DNA from: Gammaproteobacteria bacterium
GTDB taxonomy: Bacteria > Pseudomonadota > Gammaproteobacteria > DSM-19610
Direction of reading: 5' to 3'
NCBI GenBank assembly: GCA_030618475.1
Contig: JAUXDG010000159.1
Location: forward strand, 1 to 6,560
Length of the DNA stretch: 6,560 bases
In this document: in pieces, positions 1 through 6,058 of the stretch
Layout: every line of letters begins with the position of its first letter
Position numbering within the stretch: the stretch's first letter is position 1
Position numbers and translations under genes: made by a program
Notes under the pieces: model-generated
Database searches by the model: none
What the model was told of the DNA's origin: nothing
Seen by the model: the letters and a program-made list of their open reading frames with translations, nothing else

Positions 1-440
1 TAGTAATCCGTAACAGCACCTTTTTTCATAAACACATTCGTGTTCATTTGGCATCCGTGGAGATGATCGGCGGCCTGTCCCTGTCCCTTTTCCTTGCCAT
101 GGCGCTGATGTCGCTACAGCTGTGGGAGCTGATGAGCCTCGCCGGGCCCTTGCTGGTGCTACTCGGCGTACAGGTTACAGGTATAGCCCTATTTGCTACT
201 GTCATCACCTTCCGTTTCATGGGGGGACAGTACGACGCAGCCATTATTGCCGGTGGACACTGTGGCTTTGGTCTTGGTGCCACACCTACCGCAGTTGCCA
301 ACATGGATGCACTGACACGGCGGTTCGGGCCTGCGCCACAGGCCTTCCTGGTTGTTCCGCTGATGGGAGCCTTTTTCATCGATCTGTTAAACGCAATTGT
401 AATCCAGGGTTATCTTTCCCTGCCCATGTTTGGCTTTTAA
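1..440 (+). CDS. gltS: Sodium/glutamate symporter GltS (ESS family), C-terminal part, 5' end outside window
   Basis: This is an inner-membrane secondary carrier that imports glutamate with sodium. The frame (first full codon at base 3) is open from the window edge, so only the last 145 or so residues are seen and the true start lies upstream. ATG/TTG codons near 48-63 are internal. Visible family marks are a SLSLFLAMALMSLQLWEL helix, the segment GGHCGFGLGATPTAVANM (the glycine-rich motif of the second re-entrant loop in this family), and the ending FLVVPLMGAFFIDLLNAIVI, which closely resembles the C-terminal helix of GltS proteins. Four or so hydrophobic segments fit the C-terminal half of the carrier. 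The stop codon (438-440) lies one base before the ATG of the downstream TAXI lipoprotein, so the two are very likely co-transcribed and translationally coupled. Family assignment is firm. Glutamate as substrate is inferred from the family. Confidence 0.93.
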   Translation, partial: VIRNSTFFHKHIRVHLASVEMIGGLSLSLFLAMALMSLQLWELMSLAGPLLVLLGVQVTGIALFATVITFRFMGGQYDAAIIAGGHCGFGLGATPTAVANMDALTRRFGPAPQAFLVVPLMGAFFIDLLNAIVIQGYLSLPMFGF

Positions 441-441
441 T

Positions 442-1935
442 ATGCTCCAGCTGCGGATGCTGCCGATCCTCCTGTTGCTGGCAATAGTAGCGTTGACGGC
501 CTGCAAGCGCGGGCCGGATAGCGGAGTACTTGAGCAGGAGCTTCACGAACGTCTCGATAGCGGGTTTTCAGCAGGTCTTTTCAAGATTCACAGCCTCACA
601 CGCAAGGGTTCAGCACCCTCTGCAAGTGGCAACGATGCGGTTTACATTTACTTCGATACCGAGCTGGAGTTCCAGCGTGACTACAACCTGACCGCGTGGC
701 GAGGCCTCAACCTGGGCACACTTGCCGTCGTACTTGGTGCAACACCGGCCGGGATCGAAGGCTATCACCAGAACAACCAGCGAGGCGATCTGCTACTGGT
801 TCGCGGCAGGCTGACTTACCAGAAGACCGAAGACGGCTGGATAAACATGACCTACGCGCCATTGAAAGAACCGGCCGAGCCGATTACCACTGGAACCATT
901 GAAGGCAGCGGCCCGGCCTCCGTTCTTCAATCGGTGCGTCGCTTATTACAACGCTCCCCGGACAGTCATGGACAATCACGGGATGACATTATTATCGAAG
1001 AATTCGGTCAGTCGCTCAAAGAGATTGATCTCCGCTTCGCCCGCTTGGACGGTAAGCTGCCATTTGGTACCGGATGGTCAGCTGGAACCTACAACCGCTT
1101 CGGCTCAGCGTTTGCTCCCTATGCAGCGGAACATGGACTGCCGGTTTTCAATTATTCTTCCGAAGGCAGTGTGGAAAACGGCCTCAGTCTTCAGAAAGGC
1201 CATCTGGATTTCGCACTGTTGCAGAGTGATGTCGCCGAAGTGCTTTACAAGGGATGGGCAGAAGCCTCTCAATTGCCACAACCCGACCTTCGTTCCATGG
1301 CCAGCCTGTGGCCGGAAGCGTTGCACATTATTACGCTGGAAGATCGCAACATCCGAAGTTTTGAAGATCTGAAAGGGAAACGTCTGGCGGTAGGTAGTCC
1401 AGGTTCCGGCACCCGGTTTACAGCCAAACGTGTGTGGGCGGCTTCTGGATTTACCAGGTCGCAGGTGGGTGAGATCCGCGACATGGGCCTGTCCGCATCG
1501 ATAGCCGCACTGGAAGCCGGTGTGGTGGATGCCGTTTTCGCCGCCGGCGCCATTCCGGATCCGGCGCTGCAGTTACTGGCACAGCGCCGCGATGATGTAC
1601 GCCTGGTACCGGTCGACACCGCGATACTCGACCACCTGTCCAGTAAACACTTTTCCTATTACAGCACTGTCATTCCGGAAAGAACCTATCCGGGACAAAC
1701 CGAATCCTACCGGACACTGGGTTTTGCGGCGCTGCTCATCACCAGCAATCGTGCTGGCGATGACGATGTCGAGCAGTTTCTCGACCTGGTGGTCGACAGT
1801 GCGAATGAGCTTACCCCTGAATTTTACCGGGCGGGCTTTATTTCCACCGAAACCTCACGGCTTGGTATCTCCATTCCCATGCACCCGGGGGCAACACGCT
1901 TTTACGAAAAGCTCAGGGACAAAAATAAACCGTAA
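442..1935 (+). CDS. TAXI-family solute-binding lipoprotein with an extra N-terminal domain
   Basis: This is a periplasmic, lipid-anchored substrate-binding protein of 497 residues from the ATG at 442. Residues 1-20 are a lipoprotein signal peptide with lipobox LTA-C, so Cys21 is the predicted acylated residue. Residues about 22-200 form an extra domain I do not recognise. The TAXI domain starts near residue 206 with LPFGTGWSAGTYNRFGSAFA, then SSEGSVENGLSLQKGHLDFALLQSDVAEVLY (residues 239-269), SFEDLKGKRLAVGSPGSGTR (306-325), ALEAGVVDAVFAAGAIP (356-372) and a C-terminal TLGFAALLITS segment. These are the standard signposts of TRAP-associated TAXI receptors, which are usually about 320 residues. 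The ATG at 442 is preferred over an upstream TTG at 430, which overlaps gltS, because it places the basic N-region and lipobox correctly and gives a TAA-T-ATG junction. No clear ribosome-binding site is seen, which fits coupling. No TRAP membrane gene is in the window. A glutamate-like ligand is inferred from the neighbour and from known glutamate-binding TAXI proteins. Confidence 0.9.
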   Translation: MLQLRMLPILLLLAIVALTACKRGPDSGVLEQELHERLDSGFSAGLFKIHSLTRKGSAPSASGNDAVYIYFDTELEFQRDYNLTAWRGLNLGTLAVVLGATPAGIEGYHQNNQRGDLLLVRGRLTYQKTEDGWINMTYAPLKEPAEPITTGTIEGSGPASVLQSVRRLLQRSPDSHGQSRDDIIIEEFGQSLKEIDLRFARLDGKLPFGTGWSAGTYNRFGSAFAPYAAEHGLPVFNYSSEGSVENGLSLQKGHLDFALLQSDVAEVLYKGWAEASQLPQPDLRSMASLWPEALHIITLEDRNIRSFEDLKGKRLAVGSPGSGTRFTAKRVWAASGFTRSQVGEIRDMGLSASIAALEAGVVDAVFAAGAIPDPALQLLAQRRDDVRLVPVDTAILDHLSSKHFSYYSTVIPERTYPGQTESYRTLGFAALLITSNRAGDDDVEQFLDLVVDSANELTPEFYRAGFISTETSRLGISIPMHPGATRFYEKLRDKNKP

Positions 1936-1958
1936 ACCGGGGTCCATAAACCGGGGTC
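1933..1958. repeat. Duplicated REP-like motif TAAACCGGGGTC
   Basis: The 12-bp sequence TAAACCGGGGTC occurs at 1933-1944 and again at 1947-1958, separated by two bases (period 14). The first copy includes the TAA stop codon of the TAXI lipoprotein. The second continues as GGAACACAGA. It resembles the AAACCGGGGTCAGAGTAC type of extragenic repeat that I associate with REP-associated tyrosine transposases in proteobacteria. That link rests on recall of the motif and was not checked. No transposase is in the window, so this would be a stray or non-autonomous copy. Confidence 0.5.
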
Positions 1959-2084
1959 GGAACACAGAATACGCTAATATAGATTATTAAAAACTCGTGC
2001 ATCAGGAGTTCATCGAAATCGATCTGGCACTGGTTATTAGCTGATACGATGAGCTCAATGCGCCACTGCATAAACGGTTACCCT

Positions 2085-4316
2085 ATGCGTTTAAGACTTG
2101 TTTTATTTCTTTCTGCTCTGCTTTTAGCCAGGTCTGTCATAGCGGGTATGAGCACATCGCCACACTATGTAGGACGGTCAGTTTGCGCAGAATGTCATGA
2201 GCAGCAGGCTGTGCAATGGACCGGCTCTCATCACGATCTGGCTATGCAGCTGGCTACTGTTGATACCGTGCTGGGAAATTTCGATGATGCCAAGCTGACC
2301 CATTTTGCTGTGACAACATCCTTTTACAGAAAGGATGGCAAGTTCATAGTGCACACCGAAGGTCCGGACGGTAAGCTGCACGACTACGAGATCAAGTACA
2401 CGTTCGGTGTCGAACCCCTGCAACAGTACCTGATCGAATTTCCCGGTGGCCGCCTGCAGGCGTTGAGCCTGGCCTGGGACACGCGACCTGAAGATCAGGG
2501 CGGTCAGCGCTGGTTTCACCTCTATGCCGATGAAAAGATTGCGCACAGTGATGAGCTGCACTGGACGCAGCCCAGCCAGAACTGGAACAGCATGTGTGCG
2601 GAATGTCATTCAACCCATCTGGAAAAGAACTACGACCCGGTCACCAGGACATTTTCGACAAGCTGGTCAGAAATCGATGTCTCCTGTGAAACGTGCCATG
2701 GGCCAGGATCGGATCATGTGACATGGGCAAGGCATAAGCCAGGTTCTGAAAAGTTCGAAGCCGGCAAAGGCTTGATGCTTTCACTCGACGAGCGCAGTGA
2801 CAGCCACTGGAAGATCAACCCGGAAACGGGGAGCGCTGTTCGCAATAAAGCCCGCAGTAGTGAAAAAGAGATCGAGATGTGTGCCCGCTGTCATTCCCGG
2901 CGCAGCCCGTTAAGCAGTGACTATGTGCATGGCCAGCCGTTACTGGATCATTATCTGCCAAGACTTCTGGATGAGGGCATGTATTACGCCGATGGCCAGA
3001 TGGACGATGAAGTCTATGTCTACGGTTCCTTTATACAGAGCAAGATGTATCACGCCGGTGTGACCTGCAGTGATTGCCATGAGCCACACAGCCTGGCATT
3101 GAGAATACCCGGCAACGGCGTGTGTGTGCAGTGTCACCAGGCAGACAAGTACGAACAATCCAGCCACCATTTTCATAAGCCTGGTTCACAGGGGGCGAGC
3201 TGCGCCGAATGCCACATGCCACCCAGAACCTACATGGTGGTCGATCCGCGCCACGATCACAGTATGCGCATCCCGCGCCCGGATCTTTCGGTGAAACTGG
3301 AGGTGCCCAACGCCTGCAACAACTGTCACCAGGATAAGGATGTTGAGTGGGCGGCCGGCCAGGTTAAAACCTGGTACGGGGATATACCGGCAGGCTTCCA
3401 GTCTTACGCCGAGACCTTGCACGGCGCCCGGAATAATGAGGGTGGCACCGGAAACGCGCTGGCGGCGTTGATTCGGAGCACCGATACAGCGGATATTGCG
3501 CGCGCAACGGCGTTTGCTCAGATCGGGCCGTACTTGAGTGCTGCAACGATTGATGTATTGCCTCTGGGACTATCGGATGATGACCCGCGCGTTCGCGCCG
3601 CCGCTGTGGTGGTGCTGGAAACTGTACCATCGGAAATACGCGTGCGACTGGTATTCCCGATGCTGGACGACCCTGTACTTGCGGTGCGTATCGAGGCGGC
3701 GCGGGTGCTGGCGTCCATCCCGGCGGGCGAATTATCGACGGATCAGCGGTTGCTGCTGGAGAAAGGATTGCAGGAAACTGTCGCAGCCCAGCAGGCCATG
3801 GCCGAACGTCCCGAGGCGCAGACCAATCTCGGCAACCTGTATGCTGCACTGGGTGAAACAGAGAAAGCGGCTGCAGCGTATAAAACAGCGACTGATATCA
3901 ATGCTGCGTATGTCCCTGGCTACGTCAATCTGGCGGACCTTTACCGTGCACAGGGAGAGGAAACAGAGGCAGAAAAAATATTGCGTCAGGCGGCCAGGGT
4001 GAGTCCCGGGAATGCGGACATACATCATGCCTTGGGGCTGTCTCTGGTGCGGCAGCAACGCACGGATGAAGGTGTCGAGGAACTCCGCCTGGCATCTACG
4101 CTAACTCCGGAGAATGCACGCTATATTTATGTATACGCCGTCGCCCTGAATTCGACAGGTAAGCCGGAACAGGCGATCATGGTTTTACAGGGTGCACACA
4201 ATCAGCATCCGAATAACCGTGATATCCTGGGCGCGCTGGCGGCGTTCTATCGTGATATGGGGAATGAGGTGGCAGCGCGTACCTATGCCGAGAAGCTGCG
4301 ATCAATTTCACGTTAG
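2085..4316 (+). CDS. Exported octahaem cytochrome c with HEAT-like and TPR repeats
   Basis: This is a periplasmic multihaem electron-transfer protein of 743 residues from the ATG at 2085. An in-frame ATG at 2049 would add 12 residues, but the later start puts a typical Sec signal (MRLRLVLFLSALLLARSVIA) at the very N-terminus. Neither start has a convincing ribosome-binding site. Eight CXXCH haem-attachment motifs begin at residues 34, 171, 201, 266, 328, 347, 373 and 411. Extra histidines that could be distal ligands are abundant, for example in TGSHHDLAM and DPRHDHSMRIPRP. Residues about 470-560 contain HEAT-like helical repeats (DDDPRVRAAAVVVLE, DDPVLAVRIEAARVLASIP). Residues about 580-740 contain about four TPRs (AQTNLGNLYAALGETEKAAAAYKTA and following). 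The haem domain therefore carries a built-in protein-interaction scaffold. I cannot name the electron donor, acceptor or a catalytic activity. The spacing and all-CXXCH set do not point to a known octahaem reductase. No partner gene lies beside it, and its 3' end overlaps the convergent methyltransferase gene by 4 bp. Confidence 0.88.
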   Translation: MRLRLVLFLSALLLARSVIAGMSTSPHYVGRSVCAECHEQQAVQWTGSHHDLAMQLATVDTVLGNFDDAKLTHFAVTTSFYRKDGKFIVHTEGPDGKLHDYEIKYTFGVEPLQQYLIEFPGGRLQALSLAWDTRPEDQGGQRWFHLYADEKIAHSDELHWTQPSQNWNSMCAECHSTHLEKNYDPVTRTFSTSWSEIDVSCETCHGPGSDHVTWARHKPGSEKFEAGKGLMLSLDERSDSHWKINPETGSAVRNKARSSEKEIEMCARCHSRRSPLSSDYVHGQPLLDHYLPRLLDEGMYYADGQMDDEVYVYGSFIQSKMYHAGVTCSDCHEPHSLALRIPGNGVCVQCHQADKYEQSSHHFHKPGSQGASCAECHMPPRTYMVVDPRHDHSMRIPRPDLSVKLEVPNACNNCHQDKDVEWAAGQVKTWYGDIPAGFQSYAETLHGARNNEGGTGNALAALIRSTDTADIARATAFAQIGPYLSAATIDVLPLGLSDDDPRVRAAAVVVLETVPSEIRVRLVFPMLDDPVLAVRIEAARVLASIPAGELSTDQRLLLEKGLQETVAAQQAMAERPEAQTNLGNLYAALGETEKAAAAYKTATDINAAYVPGYVNLADLYRAQGEETEAEKILRQAARVSPGNADIHHALGLSLVRQQRTDEGVEELRLASTLTPENARYIYVYAVALNSTGKPEQAIMVLQGAHNQHPNNRDILGALAAFYRDMGNEVAARTYAEKLRSISR

Positions 4317-4903
4317 GCTCTTTCCGGTGGCAATGCATTTTTTCTTCCGATAAACATCGCCTCATCTCTCAAACCTTTGTGCACATCGCCAATACGTCCT
4401 TCTTCACGATAGAACAAAACCTGCAAGCCGGAAAACAGATGTAGCAGTTCCTGATCCGCTAATCTGAACGCTGCTCCTTGTGGGCCTCGATCAGAAACAT
4501 GTTGCTGGGTAAAGGTTTGATAATAGATCAGGCCACCAGGTTTAAGTGCGTGTATCAACGCAGGAACAATGTTGCGATCCAGAAAATAACTCACAACAAT
4601 GACATCAAATGTTTCTCGCTTGGGTGGATGAGCCTCAACGTCTCGCACCTCAGCTTGAATGGATAACTGTCGCTTGAGCGCTACGTCTTGTAAAGCTGCA
4701 ATAGGAACATCAGCAATATCCCAGGCGTCAACTTCCAGACCCTGTTGTGCCAACAGGATGGCATTGGCACCTAACCCACAGGCCAGATCCAGCGCGCGGC
4801 CATGGTCAGGCAATAAATGCAGATTTTCCTTTAAGACCTGTGCTGCCTGTCGCTCGCCTGTCGCCACACGATAACGTTCATTCCATTTTGCTTTGATGCT
4901 CAT
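4313..4903 (-). CDS. Class I SAM-dependent methyltransferase, TehB-like
   Basis: This is a 196-residue cytosolic methyltransferase. It has motif I as ALDLACGLGANAILLA (residues 37-52, with the DxxCGxG glycine loop that holds S-adenosylmethionine), an acidic residue ending strand 2 in VDAWDIAD (Asp62), motif IV as FDVIVVSYFLDR (residues 99-110), and LKPGGLIYYQTF (residues 120-131) as the typical post-motif strand. Size and layout match small single-domain enzymes of the TehB/Methyltransf_25 type, including some thiopurine- or tellurite-related members. The acceptor substrate cannot be told. The only in-window neighbour on this side is the convergent cytochrome gene, whose stop codon overlaps this one. 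The ATG is immediately preceded by the perfect palindrome ATAACGCGTTAT and has no visible Shine-Dalgarno, so the transcript may be short-leadered or the palindrome may be an operator. Confidence 0.87.
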   Translation of the reverse strand: MSIKAKWNERYRVATGERQAAQVLKENLHLLPDHGRALDLACGLGANAILLAQQGLEVDAWDIADVPIAALQDVALKRQLSIQAEVRDVEAHPPKRETFDVIVVSYFLDRNIVPALIHALKPGGLIYYQTFTQQHVSDRGPQGAAFRLADQELLHLFSGLQVLFYREEGRIGDVHKGLRDEAMFIGRKNALPPERA

Positions 4904-4915
4904 ATAACGCGTTAT
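4904..4915. promoter_or_regulatory. Perfect 12-bp palindrome abutting the methyltransferase start codon
   Basis: ATAACGCGTTAT is its own reverse complement and ends directly at the ATG of the minus-strand methyltransferase. It sits where a ribosome-binding site or a repressor operator would be. The GTTAT unit recurs at once (GTTATGTTAT, 4911-4920), so the half-site is present a third time. A role as an operator is inferred only from position and symmetry. Confidence 0.35.
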
Positions 4916-4967
4916 GTTATCGCAGCGTGGTAAAGCCCTAAAGGATGATCTTTATGTCAGCCGCTGC

Positions 4968-4994
4968 GTTCGCACCAAACACGTTTATGCGAAC
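4968..4994. repeat. 27-bp nested inverted repeat
   Basis: GTTCGCA (4968-4974) and TGCGAAC (4988-4994) form a perfect 7-bp inverted repeat. Inside it AAAC (4977-4980) and GTTT (4983-4986) form a second pair. The whole could fold as an interrupted hairpin or be bound by a dimeric protein. No T-run follows on either strand, so it does not look like an intrinsic terminator. It lies 65 bp upstream of the methyltransferase start, within reach of that gene's promoter. Confidence 0.4.
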
Positions 4995-5091
4995 AATTCG
5001 GCCCGTGAGAGAGTAAAAATCACACCAGCTCTAACAACGGGGCTAATCCTTAAATAAAATATGTTAATGGCCCTCCAGTAAGCTATAAAAG

Positions 5092-5126
5092 TTTTCCACA
5101 GATGCTGTGGATAAGTGTGTGGATAA
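5092..5126. promoter_or_regulatory. Cluster of three DnaA boxes
   Basis: TGTGGATAA, the reverse complement of the consensus DnaA box TTATCCACA, occurs exactly at 5106-5114 and 5118-5126, 12 bp apart on the same strand. TTTTCCACA, one mismatch from consensus, lies in the opposite orientation at 5092-5100. The outer box and the first perfect box also form an inverted repeat (TCCACAG, ATG, CTGTGGA). Two exact 9-mers in 21 bp is far beyond chance, so DnaA binding is well supported. Whether it serves replication initiation or transcription control is open. Confidence 0.7.
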
Positions 5127-5159
5127 TATTGTGCAAATGAACTCTAAACCTTATAAGAA

Positions 5160-5220
5160 CGGCCTTTTTATTAAATTGGCTAATTTTTATACAATATAAC
5201 TATATCTATAAATAACAGAT
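5160..5220. other. AT-rich block, possible DNA-unwinding element
   Basis: About 60 bp with roughly 20% GC, against around half GC in the flanking genes, containing many TA steps (TATACAATATAACTATATCT). It starts about 35 bp to the right of the DnaA-box cluster. An easily melted segment beside DnaA boxes is the usual layout of a bacterial replication origin. I see no E. coli-type 13-mer set. The same block could instead carry promoter -10 elements. Confidence 0.45.
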
Positions 5221-5297
5221 GGATACACGTGATTAATAGACTGAGTATCAAGTTGCTGTCGTTTCGTGCAGACATATCTTTACGGTTGTATGATAGC

Positions 5298-5306
5298 TGT
5301 GAATAA
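5298..5306. promoter_or_regulatory. Additional DnaA box TGTGAATAA
   Basis: The reverse complement, TTATTCACA, fits the TTATNCACA consensus. It lies about 170 bp right of the main cluster, on the other side of the AT-rich block and in the same orientation as the two perfect boxes. Confidence 0.5.
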
Positions 5307-5412
5307 CACCTTTTGAGTGGAAGACTACCTAAGCCGACTTCCTTCCCGTTAGCTCAAACCCATTCAAAAACGAGTAGCGGCAAGTAACGGTATGACAAAA
5401 TTACCGGAAATT

Positions 5413-5425
5413 GAGGTCGGACCTC
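5413..5425. repeat. Short perfect inverted repeat GAGGTC/GACCTC
   Basis: GAGGTC and GACCTC flank a single G. It is a compact 13-bp dyad with no T-run and no neighbouring gene start, so its role is unknown. Confidence 0.3.
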
Positions 5426-5489
5426 CGCAATATGTTGATTTATAAGAATGAAGTCATTGGATGGTGCTGTATTTAGGCTCTTAGAAGGC

Positions 5490-5509
5490 TCATTTCACAG
5501 ATGAAATGA
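5490..5509. repeat. Perfect hairpin with 8-bp arms
   Basis: TCATTTCA (5490-5497) and TGAAATGA (5502-5509) are exact reverse complements around the loop CAGA. Seven bases later comes AAGGAGG (5517-5523), a full Shine-Dalgarno-like sequence, but no ATG, GTG or TTG codon lies at the right distance. The pair looks like a leader whose gene has been lost, or a protein-binding dyad. Confidence 0.45.
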
Positions 5510-5619
5510 TCACTTTAAGGAGGAAGCATCACGCTGCGCGCTCAGTGTCATTTATTGCCGGGCTAGCCTTGGCACAGTACTCGTCGTTGCTATAAGAAGG
5601 CATTTCTTCTCAAGTTCGC

Positions 5620-5633
5620 CTTGCGACCGCAAG
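5620..5633. repeat. Short perfect inverted repeat CTTGCG/CGCAAG
   Basis: Two 6-bp arms are separated by AC. There is no T-run on either side. It is one of several small dyads in the gene-free stretch, and no function can be assigned. Confidence 0.25.
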
Positions 5634-5774
5634 TATGCATTTGTCGGGGGACAGGCGGCATTGGGTATTGGCGCTCGCCATCGAGTGAGCAGCGGTGATG
5701 ATCTCTACTGTTTCAGGGTGCCGGAGATCGCTTATCGCATCGATTTTGGACGGGAAACGATTACGCTAAGCAAT

Positions 5775-5791
5775 AAGAGCACCTCTTTTTT
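5775..5791 (+). terminator. Weak intrinsic-terminator-like element
   Basis: AAGAG and CTCTT form a 5-bp stem around CAC, and the right arm runs into six T residues (5786-5791). The stem is short and AT-containing, so termination would be weak. It follows no intact plus-strand gene, only the stop-free frame that ends at 5795. Confidence 0.25.
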
Positions 5792-5818
5792 AGACTAGAC
5801 TTCAGTTAACACAGTGTC

Positions 5819-6056
5819 TTGCGCAGGTCCGACCCGAATGGCGGGCCGAATGGCGGCCAGGTTGGAAAGACAATGCTTGCGCAGGAGATTGGGGAGGAGA
5901 GAGGGGCACTTTATCTTGATCTGGAGGGAAGGTTGCGTTCAGGAACAAGACTGTCTAAGTTATCGATACCAGATGATAATTACGGATTCGCCACCGACAA
6001 GTGAACGATTAATGGTTTCAGAGGAACGGGTCGCATCGATACAGCGGGTAAGTGAG
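5819..6056 (+). pseudogene. Remnant of an AAA_14/DUF4143-type ATPase gene
   Basis: One frame reads GGQVGKTMLAQEIGEERGALYLDLEG (about 5852-5929) followed by RLSKLSIPDDN. This matches the start of AAA_14 ATPases, which typically read GPRQVGKT-TLA ... ALYLDLE ... RAKLSDPE. After a stop at 6002-6004, another frame at about 6024-6056 reads ERVASIQRVSES, resembling the Walker B segment (DEIQRVPE) at nearly the expected distance but without the acidic pair. The P-loop is also damaged: a 12-bp tandem duplication (CCGAATGGCGG at 5834 and 5846) inserts PNGG and spoils the GxxxxGKT spacing. There is no DUF4143 part. These proteins often belong to mobile or toxin-antitoxin-like accessory genes, so this is probably the stump of a lost accessory gene. 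Identification is by eye from motif order. Confidence 0.5.
5834..5856 (+). repeat. 12-bp-period tandem duplication in the ATPase remnant
   Basis: CCGAATGGCGG is present at 5834-5844 and at 5846-5856, separated by one base. In the ATPase frame this encodes PNGG twice, just before QVGKT. It looks like a replication-slippage duplication and changes the spacing of the P-loop glycine. Confidence 0.6.
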
Positions 6057-6058
6057 TC

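Larger units (their letters stand above)
4904..6058. other. Intergenic region of about 1.15 kb without an intact gene
   Basis: No start-to-stop frame here has the look of a real protein. The left third carries the dyads, DnaA boxes and AT-rich block. The stretch 5310-5810 is of ordinary composition and holds short hairpins plus a stop-free but start-less frame at 5505-5795. The right end is an ATPase pseudogene. I found no tRNA, tmRNA, 6S, SRP or RNase P signatures. The mixture of short remnants suggests a site that has gained and lost DNA. Confidence 0.6.

Noticed and set aside
430..441. TTG codon as start of the TAXI lipoprotein
   Set aside because: It overlaps the end of gltS and adds only four residues before a normal ATG that already gives a good lipoprotein signal.
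2049..2084. ATG at 2049 as start of the cytochrome
   Set aside because: The extra 12 residues would precede an already complete Sec signal. Neither start has a clear ribosome-binding site, so the shorter form is preferred but not proven.
3364..3849. Long minus-strand open frame inside the cytochrome gene
   Set aside because: It lies opposite the well-supported HEAT/TPR coding frame, is rich in arginine, proline and serine, and shows no family features. It is a shadow frame.
2085..4316. Octahaem hydroxylamine oxidoreductase or tetrathionate/nitrite reductase
   Set aside because: The haem count fits, but all sites are plain CXXCH, the spacing differs, and the long HEAT/TPR tail is not part of those enzymes.
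5020..5060. Integron attC-like CTCTAACAA
   Set aside because: The left core is off consensus and no matching GTTRRRY right core with paired arms follows.
5129..5157. Sigma-70 promoter TTGTGC, 17 bp, TATAAG
   Set aside because: The -10 is good, but the -35 matches at only three positions, and no gene starts within 800 bp downstream on that strand.
4904..6058. tRNA, tmRNA, 6S, SRP or RNase P RNA gene
   Set aside because: None of the conserved sequence blocks of these RNAs was found on either strand.
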